A DNA stretch of 46,582 nt from Planococcus circulans (GCF_020023385.1 NZ_JAIQCL010000017.1:1-46582), one strand, 5' to 3'. Positions 34,044-42,277 are shown, counted from the first letter of the stretch. Numbers and translations are program-made. The notes: generated by a model not told the origin, from the sequence alone.

Positions 34044-34172
34044 ATGATTATTGGATACGCTTGAGTAAGTACGATTGATCAATCGTTGAATTTACAGTTG
34101 GATGCTCTAAAATAATTTGGCTGTGAAGTGATTTTATAGGAGAAATTATCTAGGGTAAAAGATGATCGTCCT
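34044..34172 (+). pseudogene. Relic of a Tn3-type serine resolvase gene
   Basis: Translation from the ATG at 34044 reads MIIGYA, stop, VSTIDQSLNLQLDALK, stop, FGCEVIL, stop, EKLSRVKDDRP. This is the N-terminus of a resolvase (MIIGYARVST...) with three in-frame stops, including one at the arginine of the RVS catalytic motif, and cut off after about 43 codons. AAAAAGGGA still precedes it. It is probably what is left of an old transposon. Confidence 0.8.
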
Positions 34173-34314
34173 GTGACTTACCGGAACCAAAGTCACCAAA
34201 CAAGACAGTGAATTTTCCTTTGTTATTCAGTGGTATTAAGGTGGCTTCATTGAAGAAAGGCTTGTCTATATTCAATTTAATGGATAGCATAGCTGCAATC
34301 TTCTTTTTGCATAG

Positions 34315-34345
34315 AAAAAAGCCAATCCCGGTGTCTGAGATTGGC
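34315..34345 (-). terminator. Terminator of the minus-strand gene 34409-34753
   Basis: Arms GCCAATC (34321-34327) and GATTGGC (34339-34345); on the minus strand TTTTTT follows. Confidence 0.8.
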
Positions 34346-34408
34346 ATTTTGACGCATTTAATTATTCTTTCATGGATAGTTGTGTTTAAATCCCTCCAGG
34401 TCCTGTAT

Positions 34409-34753
34409 TTAAGGGTCTTGCCTTAAATTTTCTATTTCAAGGGCAGCTGTTGCAAGCAAGGCTGACACTTCTTGGATAACAGGGATGTGTCTGTTCTTCT
34501 CAAGGAACTTCTTCAATGTCTGGGCTTTTGGTAGAAGACGTGCTTGGTAGACGACCTCTGCAAGTGACATACCATGATGGCCAGTCAGAAGATGATACTT
34601 GACAGCAAACTCTTCAAGCTTGTTTAGCAAATCCAGTAGTCTATCAATAGCATTAAGTTCTACTGGGTCAGTGATGTGCTTCTTATTCTTAACTACCTTC
34701 TGAAACTCTTTAATTAGTTCCAAGAAGTCTTCTGCTTTATGTTCATGATTCAT
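34409..34753 (-). CDS. Hypothetical helical protein
   Basis: 114 residues, almost all helix (EDFLELIKEFQKVVKNKKHITDPVELNAIDRLLDLLNKLEEFAVKYHLL) with HHGMSLAEVVYQARLLPKAQTLKKFLEKN following. AAAAGGGG lies about eight bases before the ATG, and a terminator follows, so it is a real monocistronic gene. Family not recognised. Confidence 0.6.
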   Translation of the reverse strand: MNHEHKAEDFLELIKEFQKVVKNKKHITDPVELNAIDRLLDLLNKLEEFAVKYHLLTGHHGMSLAEVVYQARLLPKAQTLKKFLEKNRHIPVIQEVSALLATAALEIENLRQDP

Positions 34754-35022
34754 TGAGACTATCCCCTTTTCTATAAGTAGTAAGCCTTTTTAAAAGCCCT
34801 TATAAGTAATGTCCTTCTTAGCCCCATAATCCTTTAGGAAAAACAAGAAAAGTTTTATTACTTTTAATGTTACTTCAAAAGGTGAGGTCAAAAGTGCCAT
34901 GATAGTGACATCATTTGCAGTGGATATTACTTCAAAGTCTTTATATCTGCTTACTAGTAAGTGTAAAGGAATAGTCTGGAAAAAATTGTTGATTTCTGCT
35001 TTATTTTTTCTTGCAGATATGC
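34754..35022. other. Intergenic region without recognised features
   Basis: About 270 bases before the possible small RNA. I see no gene or strong hairpin. Confidence 0.35.
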
Positions 35023-35035
35023 TAAAATAATCAAG

Positions 35036-35135
35036 TTGTCTAAAAAATATTTGAAATTAATTAGGGTCATAGCGTCCCTTAATCCTATAGAATACATAAG
35101 AGAAGACACCTACATTATTCATTGGGTGTCTTTTT
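35036..35135 (+). ncRNA. Possible ~100-nt small RNA
   Basis: TTGATT (34989), then an extended -10 box TGC-TAAAAT (35020-35028; 28-base gap, so the -35 may not be used), and a terminator at 35104-35135 (AGACACC/GGTGTCT then TTTTT). Between them an inner stem, TTAGGG near 35060 with CCCTTAA near 35076, is possible. A 63-codon frame covers it but has no ribosome binding site and runs through the terminator. It may be a regulatory or type I antitoxin-like RNA. Confidence 0.35.
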
Positions 35136-35229
35136 ATATGGCTATGAAGTTGATAGTCTATCTACGAATTTTCTGCATATGTTGTTTGTTGGCGAACTGC
35201 TCGGTATGCCTAAAAAATGAATTATAAGA

Positions 35230-35273
35230 AAATCCACTTCCGCTTAATTAAAAGTCAGGGAAGTGGATTTTTT
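35230..35273. terminator. Terminator between small RNA region and serine recombinase gene
   Basis: Twelve-base arms AAATCCACTTCC (35230-35241) and complement (35259-35270), six T to the right. It probably works in both directions and ends the minus-strand recombinase transcript. Confidence 0.75.
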
Positions 35274-35318
35274 ATTTTTATCGTTTACAATAAAGGATTT
35301 CTTGTTGAGTTTCTTCTA

Positions 35319-35936
35319 TTATAATAGTTTAACTGCCTCTTCCTCGAGTGCTTTGACTAATTTATAAAAACTGGTCTTTTTGACCCCAGCTTCCTGCATT
35401 GCTTCCACAGCTGTTAATTCTCCAGCTTTCCATTTTCTATAAACTTCTTTAAAATCCTCTGAAACAAAAACGGTTGGTCTGCCAAACTGAATCCCATTTT
35501 GTAACGCCAAGTCGATTCCTTCACGCTGCCGTTTCCGTATACGTTCCCGTTCCTCTTCAGCCATCCAGGAAAGAATCTGTAAAACTAAATCGGCAATGAA
35601 AGTCCCCATACTGTCTTTGTATTGAGTCGTATCGAGTAACGGCATATCCAGCACAACAATATCGGCTTCAATATTTTTCGTCAGATCGTTCCACTCTAGG
35701 AGAATCTCTTCTTTGTTCCGGCCAAACCGATCCAAGGAATGGATATACAAAATGTCTCCTTTACGAATAACTCGTTTCAGTAATTGATAGTTTGCCCGTT
35801 CAAAGTTTTTTCCACTTTGCTTGTCCAAATAGATGTCCCGTTCATTGATGCCCATTTTTCGCATGGATTCCAATTGACGGCCTTCGTTTTGATCTTTGCT
35901 GCTGACGCGTATGTAACCAAATTTGCGATGTTCCAT
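35319..35936 (-). CDS. Serine recombinase, resolvase/invertase family
   Basis: 205 residues. Catalytic motif FGYIRVSSKDQ (Ser12), DRFGRNKEEILLEW (arginines), EEERERIRKRQREGIDLA (E helix) and a C-terminal HTH (GELTAVEAMQEAGVKKTSFYKLVKAL). All key residues are present. The size and pattern match plasmid resolvases such as BinR and the beta recombinase of pSM19035. It should bind the three-subsite res directly upstream (35983-36105) and resolve plasmid multimers. Copies of its crossover subsite also lie in the cassette region, so it could act there as well. Confidence 0.9.
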   Translation of the reverse strand: MEHRKFGYIRVSSKDQNEGRQLESMRKMGINERDIYLDKQSGKNFERANYQLLKRVIRKGDILYIHSLDRFGRNKEEILLEWNDLTKNIEADIVVLDMPLLDTTQYKDSMGTFIADLVLQILSWMAEEERERIRKRQREGIDLALQNGIQFGRPTVFVSEDFKEVYRKWKAGELTAVEAMQEAGVKKTSFYKLVKALEEEAVKLL

Positions 35937-35982
35937 AATTCACCTCTATAAATGATTGTTTCCTCCAATTATACCTGAAAAC

Positions 35983-36105
35983 CGTTCGTAAAAGTGTATG
36001 CAATTTCGCGAACGTTCGTAAAGTCATTTGATACATTTACGAACACTCTTTTCGGCCATTTTCAGCTCTTTTCAAAGCGTTCGTAAAAGTGTACTTTTAC
36101 GAACG
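35983..36105 (-). other. res site: three subsites of the serine recombinase
   Basis: Three inverted pairs of the half-site CGTTCGTAAA: 35983-36014 (32 bp), 36013-36044 (32 bp) and 36078-36105 (28 bp). The last is a perfect palindrome with 13-bp arms (CGTTCGTAAAAGT) around GT (AC on the minus strand) and lies farthest from the gene, as the crossover site I does in Tn3-type res. The other two would be regulatory subsites II and III; occupancy may also repress the recombinase gene. Confidence 0.8.
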
Positions 36106-36293
36106 CTTTTTTAAGGAACGGTTCAAATTCAATAATCTACCAATAAGTATCTGTATGATGTGATAATCTATAATAAAATAAAAAAGCAAAAAAAGTTTAG
36201 GGATTAACAGATGTAAAGAACTCGTTTTTTTTTTCGATGGAGGCTTCTTAAAAGAAAAAAAGAAAATGAATTGTATGGGGAGGAAGGACGAGA

Positions 36294-36776
36294 ATGAAAT
36301 CCATACGTGTTACGAAGTATAATCCTCAAAACAGGGATGCGAATGGCCACTACACCTTAGTGGAGGAATGGATTGGCATGTCCGATGTCGGGAAGTCGTA
36401 CCAAGGCCAGATTTTCACGATGGAGCAATACCTGGTGACCGAAGAAAAATACATCCAAGCTGTTGAAGTGCTCATACAAAAAACTGAGGTCAATAATCTG
36501 AAGCTGGTGGACCTGGAAAACTATTCACATGAAACCGCATTAAACTTGTCCGAAGGCAAGACCATTCCCCTCAGCTTGGTTAGGGAGTTAATTAAGATGA
36601 TTCTCAGAGGAGGGGTCTGGGGAAGACTCGTTGCTAAAAATCAGTTTGAGGTCCATTTCGGCTACGATTACTATATGTATTTTGTGGGCGAAAGCCTGAC
36701 GGATGACATTATCGACGAACTTAGAAAGATCGACGGCTTGTATGTGGAAGATGTGCGATCTCCTCACCTTGATTAA
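36294..36776 (+). CDS. Cassette gene: hypothetical, immunity-like
   Basis: 160 residues. The start RVTKYNPQNRDANGHYTLVEEWIGMSDVGKSY resembles a family seen in many Bacilli near polymorphic toxins (YNPxxRDxxGxYxxxEW...SDIG), but no function is established to my knowledge. GGGAGGAAGG precedes the ATG. It is the first gene of the array; 34-bp site 1 lies 45 bases past its stop. No membrane segment. An immunity role is inferred from the company it keeps. Confidence 0.65.
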   Translation: MKSIRVTKYNPQNRDANGHYTLVEEWIGMSDVGKSYQGQIFTMEQYLVTEEKYIQAVEVLIQKTEVNNLKLVDLENYSHETALNLSEGKTIPLSLVRELIKMILRGGVWGRLVAKNQFEVHFGYDYYMYFVGESLTDDIIDELRKIDGLYVEDVRSPHLD

Positions 36777-36821
36777 TGAAGTATAAGTACCACCGCCAAA
36801 ACAACTGATGCTTCTGTGAAA

Positions 36822-36855
36822 CGAATGTAACTTAAGTGCAGAAAAGTTACATTCA
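36822..36855. repeat. 34-bp cassette site 1 (13-8-13)
   Basis: Left arm CGAATGTAACTTA, core AGTGCAGA, right arm AAAGTTACATTCA. It has two changes from the consensus arms and is the outermost and most diverged left arm. Confidence 0.8.
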
Positions 36856-36967
36856 CCCCAATTTTTTTAAAATCTAGTCTCACTTGCATTGAAAATGCAG
36901 TTGCTTGTCTTTAAAAGAGATGTCATGGTAAGCACAATTTAAAATAGGGAATAGGGTGGGTTTGTAC

Positions 36968-37525
36968 ATGACAATTGTTTGGAATTGGTCTGAGGTAGAT
37001 GCATTAGAGGCTCAAGAGAAGTATAGGGATGCGCTTGATTATATGATTCAAAATTTGAAATCCAATCCTGATGACTTGAAAGGTTTTGTCAGACTCGGTT
37101 TTCTCTGTTGGTATATTCAAGTGGACTGGGGAATCCTGCCAGACGGCGACTTAACCGATAAAGATTACAAGGAATGCGAGAGCCTCCTGCGCGAATTAAC
37201 TGATTTTGGACTGAGGAAATACAGGAGCCATCCTGACTTCTTATGGACTTTTGGATATATGATCTCTTTGTTTCCTGAAGTTTTTGTCGATTCGCATGAT
37301 GAAGAGACAGAAATGAAAGGGATAGAGATGCTTAAAGAAGCCCAAACCAGAAGGCCAGAAGACCCTATCATCAAACTAGTGGTTTCAGGTTCAAGAGAAA
37401 GCGAAGTAAAAGGTTCAAGTGAGCTGAATGAACAAGTAAAACACCTGTTACCGGTTCGTTTCAAAGGCACTGGGGAAATGCAGCAATATTTCCGCGATGT
37501 TTTAGACCGAACGGAGAACCATTAA
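36968..37525 (+). CDS. Cassette gene: TPR-like hypothetical protein
   Basis: 185 residues from the ATG at 36968 (GGGTGGG seven bases upstream). Helical repeats similar to TPR: ALEAQEKYRDALDYMIQNLKSNPDDLKGFVRLGFLCWY and MKGIEMLKEAQTRRPEDPIIKLVVSG. Soluble. Family not known to me. Site 2 lies 47 bases past its stop. Confidence 0.6.
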   Translation: MTIVWNWSEVDALEAQEKYRDALDYMIQNLKSNPDDLKGFVRLGFLCWYIQVDWGILPDGDLTDKDYKECESLLRELTDFGLRKYRSHPDFLWTFGYMISLFPEVFVDSHDEETEMKGIEMLKEAQTRRPEDPIIKLVVSGSRESEVKGSSELNEQVKHLLPVRFKGTGEMQQYFRDVLDRTENH

Positions 37526-37572
37526 TTAATTTAGTTTACATAAACCTTCCACCTTAAATCATATAAGAAAAC

Positions 37573-37606
37573 TGAATGTAACTTAATTCACATTAAGTTA
37601 CATTCA
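37573..37606. repeat. 34-bp cassette site 2 (13-8-13)
   Basis: Consensus arms TGAATGTAACTTA and its exact complement; core ATTCACAT, identical to the core of site 6. It lies between two convergent genes. Confidence 0.85.
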
Positions 37607-37691
37607 GTTCAAGAGAAATTAATATTAGTAAAGGACTAACGAAGTTAAACTAACATCATTGATTTCAGAAGCATTAAGTAACGTTCTCTTC

Positions 37692-38156
37692 TTACCATAC
37701 GGACAGCCTTGTCCTCCCATCATTTTCATCGGTTATATATTCAATCTCTTCAAATCCACAGGCGATTGCATTCTTGTTTAATAATTCGATTGACTCCTGA
37801 TTTTTACAATAGATCGTGACGTATATGCAATCAACCACTAGTAGGACCAGTTGACAATCGCTTTCAAGAAATTCTTCAAATGTTTCGACACGGGTGACTT
37901 CATTCTTTGGAAAGGCTTGTAGATCAGTGAAAATAATATAATATCGGTTTGCTTCTATTCGATTTTTTAGTCCTGCACCTTCAATAATATTTCTCTCGTT
38001 TGAGAAAAGTTCTTCATCCAATTGCTCATCAATCACTGTATATGACTCACCACTTCCGATTTGCCAGTCAAAAGCAGTAATATCAATCGGCTTTAGTATC
38101 TCTCCAAGCCATCTGCCATACTTATTTGGAATCTCAAAGCTGATTCCTCTTTTCAT
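37692..38156 (-). CDS. Cassette gene: DUF2691-like protein
   Basis: 154 residues. The start MKRGISFEIPNKYGRWLGEILKPIDI resembles DUF2691 proteins of Bacillus. Alpha/beta, soluble, acidic, with VDCIYVTIYCKNQESIELL near the end. TAGGAGGATG precedes the ATG. Function unknown. It lies between sites 2 and 3. Confidence 0.7.
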   Translation of the reverse strand: MKRGISFEIPNKYGRWLGEILKPIDITAFDWQIGSGESYTVIDEQLDEELFSNERNIIEGAGLKNRIEANRYYIIFTDLQAFPKNEVTRVETFEEFLESDCQLVLLVVDCIYVTIYCKNQESIELLNKNAIACGFEEIEYITDENDGRTRLSVW

Positions 38157-38234
38157 AGATTCATCCTCCTAAGATAATGGATGCAAAAAATCAACAGCGT
38201 CATTTAACATAGCTAAAAATAAAAAGGGAGTAGC

Positions 38235-38268
38235 TGAATGTAACTTAACTGCACATAAGTTACATTCA
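38235..38268. repeat. 34-bp cassette site 3 (13-8-13)
   Basis: Consensus arms; core ACTGCACA, differing in one base from the core of site 7. Both sites are also followed by AATTCCTTGA, so they share more than the arms. Confidence 0.85.
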
Positions 38269-38286
38269 ATTCCTTGATTTTCTATG

Positions 38287-38451
38287 TTATTTTGGTTCCT
38301 CCGTTTCTATCAGCTTCTTGCAGATATATCCGACAATATATTCTCTCTTTGTTATTTCTTCAATGTCCTGATTTTCAACTAACTCATCTAGTACCTGATT
38401 TACTTTTTTCCATAGCTCTGTATTTTCATATTTTTCATATGGATGTGTCAT
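38287..38451 (-). CDS. Cassette gene: small helical protein
   Basis: 54 residues from the ATG at 38451 (MTHPYEKYENTELWKKVNQVLDELVENQDIEEITKREYIVGYICKKL). The frame begins at 38475, but GAAGGGAAA lies inside that part. Small all-helical proteins with this type of start occur widely next to immunity genes. Its stop lies 18 bases from site 3. Function unknown. Confidence 0.6.
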   Translation of the reverse strand: MTHPYEKYENTELWKKVNQVLDELVENQDIEEITKREYIVGYICKKLIETEEPK

Positions 38452-38559
38452 TCTATTATTTCCCTTCACTTTCATTATTGTTTCACGTCTCTATAATATT
38501 TATTTTACCATTCTTAAGATTTATAGATAGAAGTCGATAAATTGTTTTTCGCTAAAAAA

Positions 38560-38647
38560 CCGTTCGTAAAAGTACATTTTTCCAAACAAAAAAAAGAAAA
38601 AAGCTCCACTAGTTTCTTCCCTTCCGGTAAGTTTTGATATGTAAACT
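38560..38647 (+). other. Unit A: res-site-I-like sequence plus dif-like site
   Basis: 38561-38588: CGTTCGTAAAAGT, AC, then a diverged right arm (ATTTTTCCAAACA). 38620-38647: dif-like CCTTCCGGTAA, GTTTTG, ATATGTAAACT (11-6-11). The right arm differs from the B. subtilis dif arm TTATGTAAACT by one base. An A-rich/T-rich hairpin region lies between. Confidence 0.65.
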
Positions 38648-38676
38648 AGATTTATTTCGATTCACGATTCAACTTG

Positions 38677-39075
38677 TTAAACTAATCTATATGATTTTAT
38701 TTCCTTAACCTTTCCAGATTTTGCAGTATTACTAAAGACATATACATCGCAGAAATCAACTTTTGTTCCATTTGCTAATGAAATCACACCATTTATTGAA
38801 GCATATTTTCCGTGAGTTATCACTTGGTAAACTTCCAAGGTTTCAATGATGTCTTTATTATCATCTTGCAAAATAGTAATCAGTGAGCTTAGATTCTCTA
38901 TTTTTTTCTTATCTTTTAATTGAAACCATACAACAGATTCATCCGCATACTCTTCAATAATTTCATTTTGTTGCTTTAATATAGCTACTGTAAAATCAAT
39001 AACTATTTGCTTTCTTGGAGCATTGTCACACCCCTTTGGAATAATAATCTTCATTTCGTCTGATGAACTGTTCAC
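38677..39075 (-). CDS. Cassette gene: NTF2-like protein
   Basis: 132 residues. IVIDFTVAILKQQNEIIEEYADESVVWFQLKDKKKIENLSSL, then EVYQVITHGKYASINGVISLANGTKVDFCDVYVFSNTAKSGKVKEIKSYRL, has the helix-then-curved-sheet pattern of NTF2/SnoaL-like proteins, which serve as binding pockets, enzymes or immunity proteins. Start GTG at 39075 with GAGGAGG nine bases upstream. It is framed by dif-like units A and B, so it could be a single-gene dif module. No 34-bp site directly after it. Confidence 0.65.
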   Translation of the reverse strand: MNSSSDEMKIIIPKGCDNAPRKQIVIDFTVAILKQQNEIIEEYADESVVWFQLKDKKKIENLSSLITILQDDNKDIIETLEVYQVITHGKYASINGVISLANGTKVDFCDVYVFSNTAKSGKVKEIKSYRLV

Positions 39076-39339
39076 TTAATTCAACCTCCTCATACATCTA
39101 GATGTATTAAATATAAAACTCTTTAGAAATAAGTTTTATTGCGTAGTTAGTCTTTCTATATCCCTCTAAATTAATCCTTCTAACCAGAAAACTAAACTAT
39201 TCTCGAAATATTCAGTTTAGCATAGATGGTTATTGAAAATTACTACTTTCAAGAATAGGAAAAGTGAGACCTTAAGCTTCATATTTTGTTTTTCAATTGT
39301 TATTTTAGCAAAGCCAGAATATTTTGAAATAAGTTCTAA

Positions 39340-39452
39340 GCGTTCGTGAAAGTACACATATACAGACAAAAAGGGAGAAAAGAGTCTGATTCCAGTACTT
39401 CTTTTCTCCCTTGATATTTAAATGACTTCTAATAAGTTCGGATATCTAACCC
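39340..39452 (+). other. Unit B: res-site-I-like sequence, hairpin, dif-like site
   Basis: 39341-39368: CGTTCGTGAAAGT, AC, diverged right arm. GGGAGAAAAGA pairs with TCTTTTCTCCC (near 39375-39413), a terminator-like stem. 39425-39452: ACTTCTAATAA, GTTCGG, ATATCTAACCC; this right arm is the most degraded of the set (8 of 11). Confidence 0.6.
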
Positions 39453-39569
39453 TAGATCATTTGAGATTCAAGCTTCAAAACCTTACAGAACAGCATTCTG
39501 AATATATCATTTTTTCCAAAGGAAATAGTTTGAAATGATTTTCTAGTGAAGTCAATAGAATCAAAGAAC

Positions 39570-39603
39570 TGAATGTAACTTAATTAGGATTAAGTTACAT
39601 TCA
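39570..39603. repeat. 34-bp cassette site 4 (13-8-13)
   Basis: Consensus arms; core ATTAGGAT. The last three bases are the stop codon (TGA on the minus strand) of the SMI1-like gene, so gene and site are fused end to end. Confidence 0.85.
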
Positions 39604-40032
39604 ATCTTCGTCAAAATCTTCTAGTTCTTCTTGAGCGATGATAATAAAATCTTTTAAAGTAGGAGCTAGCTCTTCCGTTTCATCTGTTTCATGGAGCCAT
39701 AAATAAACTGGATCTCCTGCTTTCCCGTCTTCTACTTTCAAGCACAAGTAATCCCCAGTGCCATCTTCAGCAATCGCAATCAGATTATCAGAAATCTCTC
39801 CATCCAAAACTTCCTCATTTTGTCTAACCACGTCGTCCCATGTTTTTTTCATATTCTTAGGGTCTTTGATGGGAAATAGAGTCCATTCTCCAACTTCAGG
39901 GCCATTGGCCAATTTAAATAATTGAACATACTGATCTGGGAAACGAATATTTAACTTTTGTTCCGTTTCTCTTATCGCAGATTCCTCTACACCCTTTTTA
40001 TTTGTCTCCAACAACTTAATAATCTCTTGCAT
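39601..40032 (-). CDS. Cassette gene: SMI1/KNR4 (SUKH) family protein
   Basis: 143 residues. EESAIRETEQKLNIRFPDQYVQLFKLANGPEVGEWTLFPI and AIAEDGTGDYLCLKVEDGKAGDPVYLWLHETDE are the two signatures of the SUKH superfamily, the best known immunity fold against contact-dependent and polymorphic toxins. GGGAGG precedes the ATG. Its stop codon overlaps site 4, and site 5 lies 35 bases upstream of its start. Likely an orphan immunity gene. Confidence 0.85.
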   Translation of the reverse strand: MQEIIKLLETNKKGVEESAIRETEQKLNIRFPDQYVQLFKLANGPEVGEWTLFPIKDPKNMKKTWDDVVRQNEEVLDGEISDNLIAIAEDGTGDYLCLKVEDGKAGDPVYLWLHETDETEELAPTLKDFIIIAQEELEDFDED

Positions 40033-40067
40033 AATTTAACCTCCCTTCTTTAATCTAGCTGCCAATC

Positions 40068-40101
40068 TGAATGTAACTTAATTGCTATTAAGTTACATTC
40101 A
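40068..40101. repeat. 34-bp cassette site 5 (13-8-13)
   Basis: Consensus arms; core ATTGCTAT. Lies between two minus-strand genes, 37 bases beyond the stop of the next one. Confidence 0.85.
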
Positions 40102-40138
40102 GATTGGGTGAAAATTTTCTTGAAATCCAACAACAACA

Positions 40139-40444
40139 TTAGAAACGTTCCCCTTTTTTTCCAAGTAAAACAGCTAATACTACAAAGATATAAGGGTAAG
40201 ACAGAAGCGTCAATTCGAGAAATCCATACCCAAATAACATTGCTGTCGGCTCTTCATCCGAATAATATCCAACGTCCACCATATAAGTGCCAAGTAAAAA
40301 ATAACTGCCGATTGATAAAAAAATGAAAATAAGTCCAATAATATTTAGTTTTAATTTGAAGAGTGTATAAAGCAAAACAGGTATATAGATCAGCCCTAAT
40401 ATAAGCAAAAATCCGAAAATATATAACGGTTCAAAGACATCCAT
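40139..40444 (-). CDS. Cassette gene: small three-TM membrane protein
   Basis: 101 residues with three membrane segments (YIFGFLLILGLIYIPVLLYTL, IIGLIFIFLSIGSYFLLGTY, LTLLSYPYIFVVLAVLLG) and a short acidic outer loop. AAAGGAGG precedes the ATG. Not recognised; small multi-spanning proteins of this kind often give immunity to membrane-active toxins or bacteriocins, which is inference here. Confidence 0.65.
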   Translation of the reverse strand: MDVFEPLYIFGFLLILGLIYIPVLLYTLFKLKLNIIGLIFIFLSIGSYFLLGTYMVDVGYYSDEEPTAMLFGYGFLELTLLSYPYIFVVLAVLLGKKGERF

Positions 40445-40599
40445 TTTCTTTTCCTCCTTTCCAGAAAACTACGTTTCTCAGCGGTTTTAGCCGTCACAAA
40501 AACCCCTGCCATTGATATTAATAACAACGACAAAGGTTTACAAAAGTTTCCATCTAGTGAAAAGTTATTAAATAAATTGACCCTGCATTATTGGGATTT

Positions 40600-40633
40600 T
40601 GAATGTAACTTAATTCACATTAAATTACATTCA
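40600..40633. repeat. 34-bp cassette site 6 (13-8-13)
   Basis: Left arm consensus; core ATTCACAT, the same as site 2; right arm TAAATTACATTCA (one change). Followed by GTTC, as is site 2. Confidence 0.85.
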
Positions 40634-40713
40634 GTTCTTATTATTAAAGTTCTTTACATTGAAAACTTTTTCAAGTTTAAGATTAAGATTTGGCATGCAG
40701 AGACTACCGTTAT

Positions 40714-41115
40714 TTAGCGGACAGTTCTACTGTTTTGGGAATCAGAACGTGTCGGAATAAATGATGTAAACAAGATCAGCAAAGATAAAAATAAACCTGT
40801 TTTCCCCCAAATGTAAGAATACTGCCAAGGGATATAAGATATCCCATTTATGAAATGGTAAAGCCAAAACAACCAAAATAGTGTAATAGGAACACCAGAA
40901 AGAAAATAAAAAATCCCGGGTTCCTTCTTACGAAGAACAGTGTATAAACCGCATAAAGCAAAAATAGGAGCCAAATATAAAATAAACAAGAAATCAATCC
41001 GTTCCCAAAGTGGGATTGTGAAACCATTTAAATCTCTATCAAAAGAATTATACCAAGGCATCACAAAGAGAATTAGTAAGAAAATCAGTAAAGCGGCTTT
41101 AAAGCTTCTTGACAC
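40714..41115 (-). CDS. Cassette gene: four-TM membrane protein
   Basis: 133 residues, four membrane segments (ALLIFLLILFVMPWY, IDFLFILYLAPIFALCGLYTVL, IFYFLSGVPITLFWLFWLYHFI, GLFLSLLILFTSFI). GTG start at 41115 with AAAGGGAGAG upstream. Function unknown; possibly immunity. Confidence 0.65.
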   Translation of the reverse strand: MSRSFKAALLIFLLILFVMPWYNSFDRDLNGFTIPLWERIDFLFILYLAPIFALCGLYTVLRKKEPGIFYFLSGVPITLFWLFWLYHFINGISYIPWQYSYIWGKTGLFLSLLILFTSFIPTRSDSQNSRTVR

Positions 41116-41228
41116 GACGCGCTCTCTCCCTTTATAAAAAATTTTAGTTGACTACTGGAGATTGTTCTTTTAATTTTTTGTATTCTGCTCTTTTAGTTCA
41201 ATAAAACTCATTATAAAAATTTCATCCT

Positions 41229-41262
41229 TGAATGTAACTTAACTGCACTTTTGTTACATTCA
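41229..41262. repeat. 34-bp cassette site 7 (13-8-13)
   Basis: Left arm consensus; core ACTGCACT; right arm TTTGTTACATTCA (two changes). Shares core and downstream AATTCCTTGA with site 3. Confidence 0.8.
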
Positions 41263-41383
41263 ATTCCTTGAACCCATTACTACACCATCAGCCAGCAATT
41301 CATATATGTAATACGATGTTATATTCATTATACCAAAAAATTACATTTGATAAATTGAAATAAGTAGACGTTAGAAAAGAAAA

Positions 41384-41495
41384 CCGTTCGTAAAAGTACG
41401 CTTTTGCGAACAAAAAGGAGAGAAGATGAACTGATAACAGCCTCTTCCCTCCTTCTGCATTTAGGCAACTTCTGATAAGCCCTCATATGTAAACT
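41384..41495 (+). other. Unit C: res-site-I-like sequence plus dif-like site
   Basis: 41385-41412: CGTTCGTAAAAGT, AC, GCTTTTGCGAACA (right arm 10 of 13 to the res site I arm). GGAGAGAAGA and TCTTCCCTCC can pair between. 41468-41495: ACTTCTGATAA, GCCCTC, ATATGTAAACT, the best dif-like copy (right arm 10 of 11 and left arm 8 of 11 to B. subtilis dif). Confidence 0.7.
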
Positions 41496-41519
41496 AGTAA
41501 TTTAAGATTATGGTGAAAG

Positions 41520-41945
41520 TTATGTCTTAAGAGCACTAGACAGTTCACTTCTGGTAATGGAGAGCTTCTTCTTAAGATGGTCATTTTCCCAGATTTCATC
41601 ATTAAAAAAGCTGGAAAAGTCTTGGTTTTCTTTTCTAGGCACCACATGCATATGGTAATGAGTTAAATCGTCGACCCCGCCACCATTTTGACAAATCGTA
41701 ATTCCATAAGGGTTATATAATTTTTTAATCACTTTTGTAAGTAATTGCGAAGCCTTAAGAACTGCAAGTGCAGTTTCTGAATCAAATTCATCTACATAGC
41801 GTAAATGTTTCTTTGGAATTATTAGAGTATGTCCTTCATTAAAAGGGTCATGATCCAGTATACAAGTAACATAATCATTTTCATAAACTACATTTACCGG
41901 TAACTCTTTATGGGCTAACGAACATCCTAAACATGCTGTATCCAC
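41520..41945 (-). CDS. Cassette gene: HIT-family hydrolase
   Basis: 141 residues. Histidine triad HYHMHVVPR, preceded by CQNGGGVDDL and by DHDPFNEGHTLIIPKKH, all standard for the HIT family (nucleotidyl hydrolases acting on dinucleoside polyphosphates or AMP-lysine-type adducts). GTG start at 41945 with TAGGAGTG ahead. N-terminal CLGCSLAHKE has a Cys pair that may bind zinc. Unlike its neighbours it is a clear enzyme. The gene lies between dif-like unit C and site 8. Confidence 0.85.
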   Translation of the reverse strand: MDTACLGCSLAHKELPVNVVYENDYVTCILDHDPFNEGHTLIIPKKHLRYVDEFDSETALAVLKASQLLTKVIKKLYNPYGITICQNGGGVDDLTHYHMHVVPRKENQDFSSFFNDEIWENDHLKKKLSITRSELSSALKT

Positions 41946-42139
41946 TTAATTCACTCCTACTTTTTTTAATTAAAATTTCATTTATCCAACGATTAAAGGG
42001 TTCTGCATTGAAAAACGTTGGCGAAACCTTCAAAAATTCCAGCTTTAGAGACCTACAGGGCTGTCTTTTGAATGTATCATTTCTTCTAGCAAACTCAGTT
42101 TTGTTGAGATTTGCGAAGAAATCAATAGAGCCGGTTTTT

Positions 42140-42173
42140 TGAATGTAACTTATTTAGTAATAAGTTACATTCA
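42140..42173. repeat. 34-bp cassette site 8 (13-8-13)
   Basis: Consensus arms; core TTTAGTAA. It is the only site between two gene starts (divergent) rather than after a stop. The 90 bases before it resemble those before site 4. Confidence 0.85.
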
Positions 42174-42277
42174 GATTCAATAAAAAAATCAATAGCCAAT
42201 CCCCGTAATTTAATCATTTTTCCAATTACAGAACTTTCTCTTTGGTTTCGACGTAGTATTCAAAAAGGGGATGAACC

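Noticed and set aside
34150..34347. 65-codon minus-strand frame with a GDFGSGKSQ segment
   Set aside because: Its start lies inside the terminator stem of the gene at 34409-34753, there is no ribosome binding site, and the Walker-like string is too short to be meaningful.
35036..35227. 63-codon plus-strand frame
   Set aside because: No ribosome binding site, and it runs through a terminator at 35104-35135.
36140..36175. A dif-like site just right of the res
   Set aside because: The left arm agrees at 7 of 11 positions but the right arm at only about 4, so it is no better than background.
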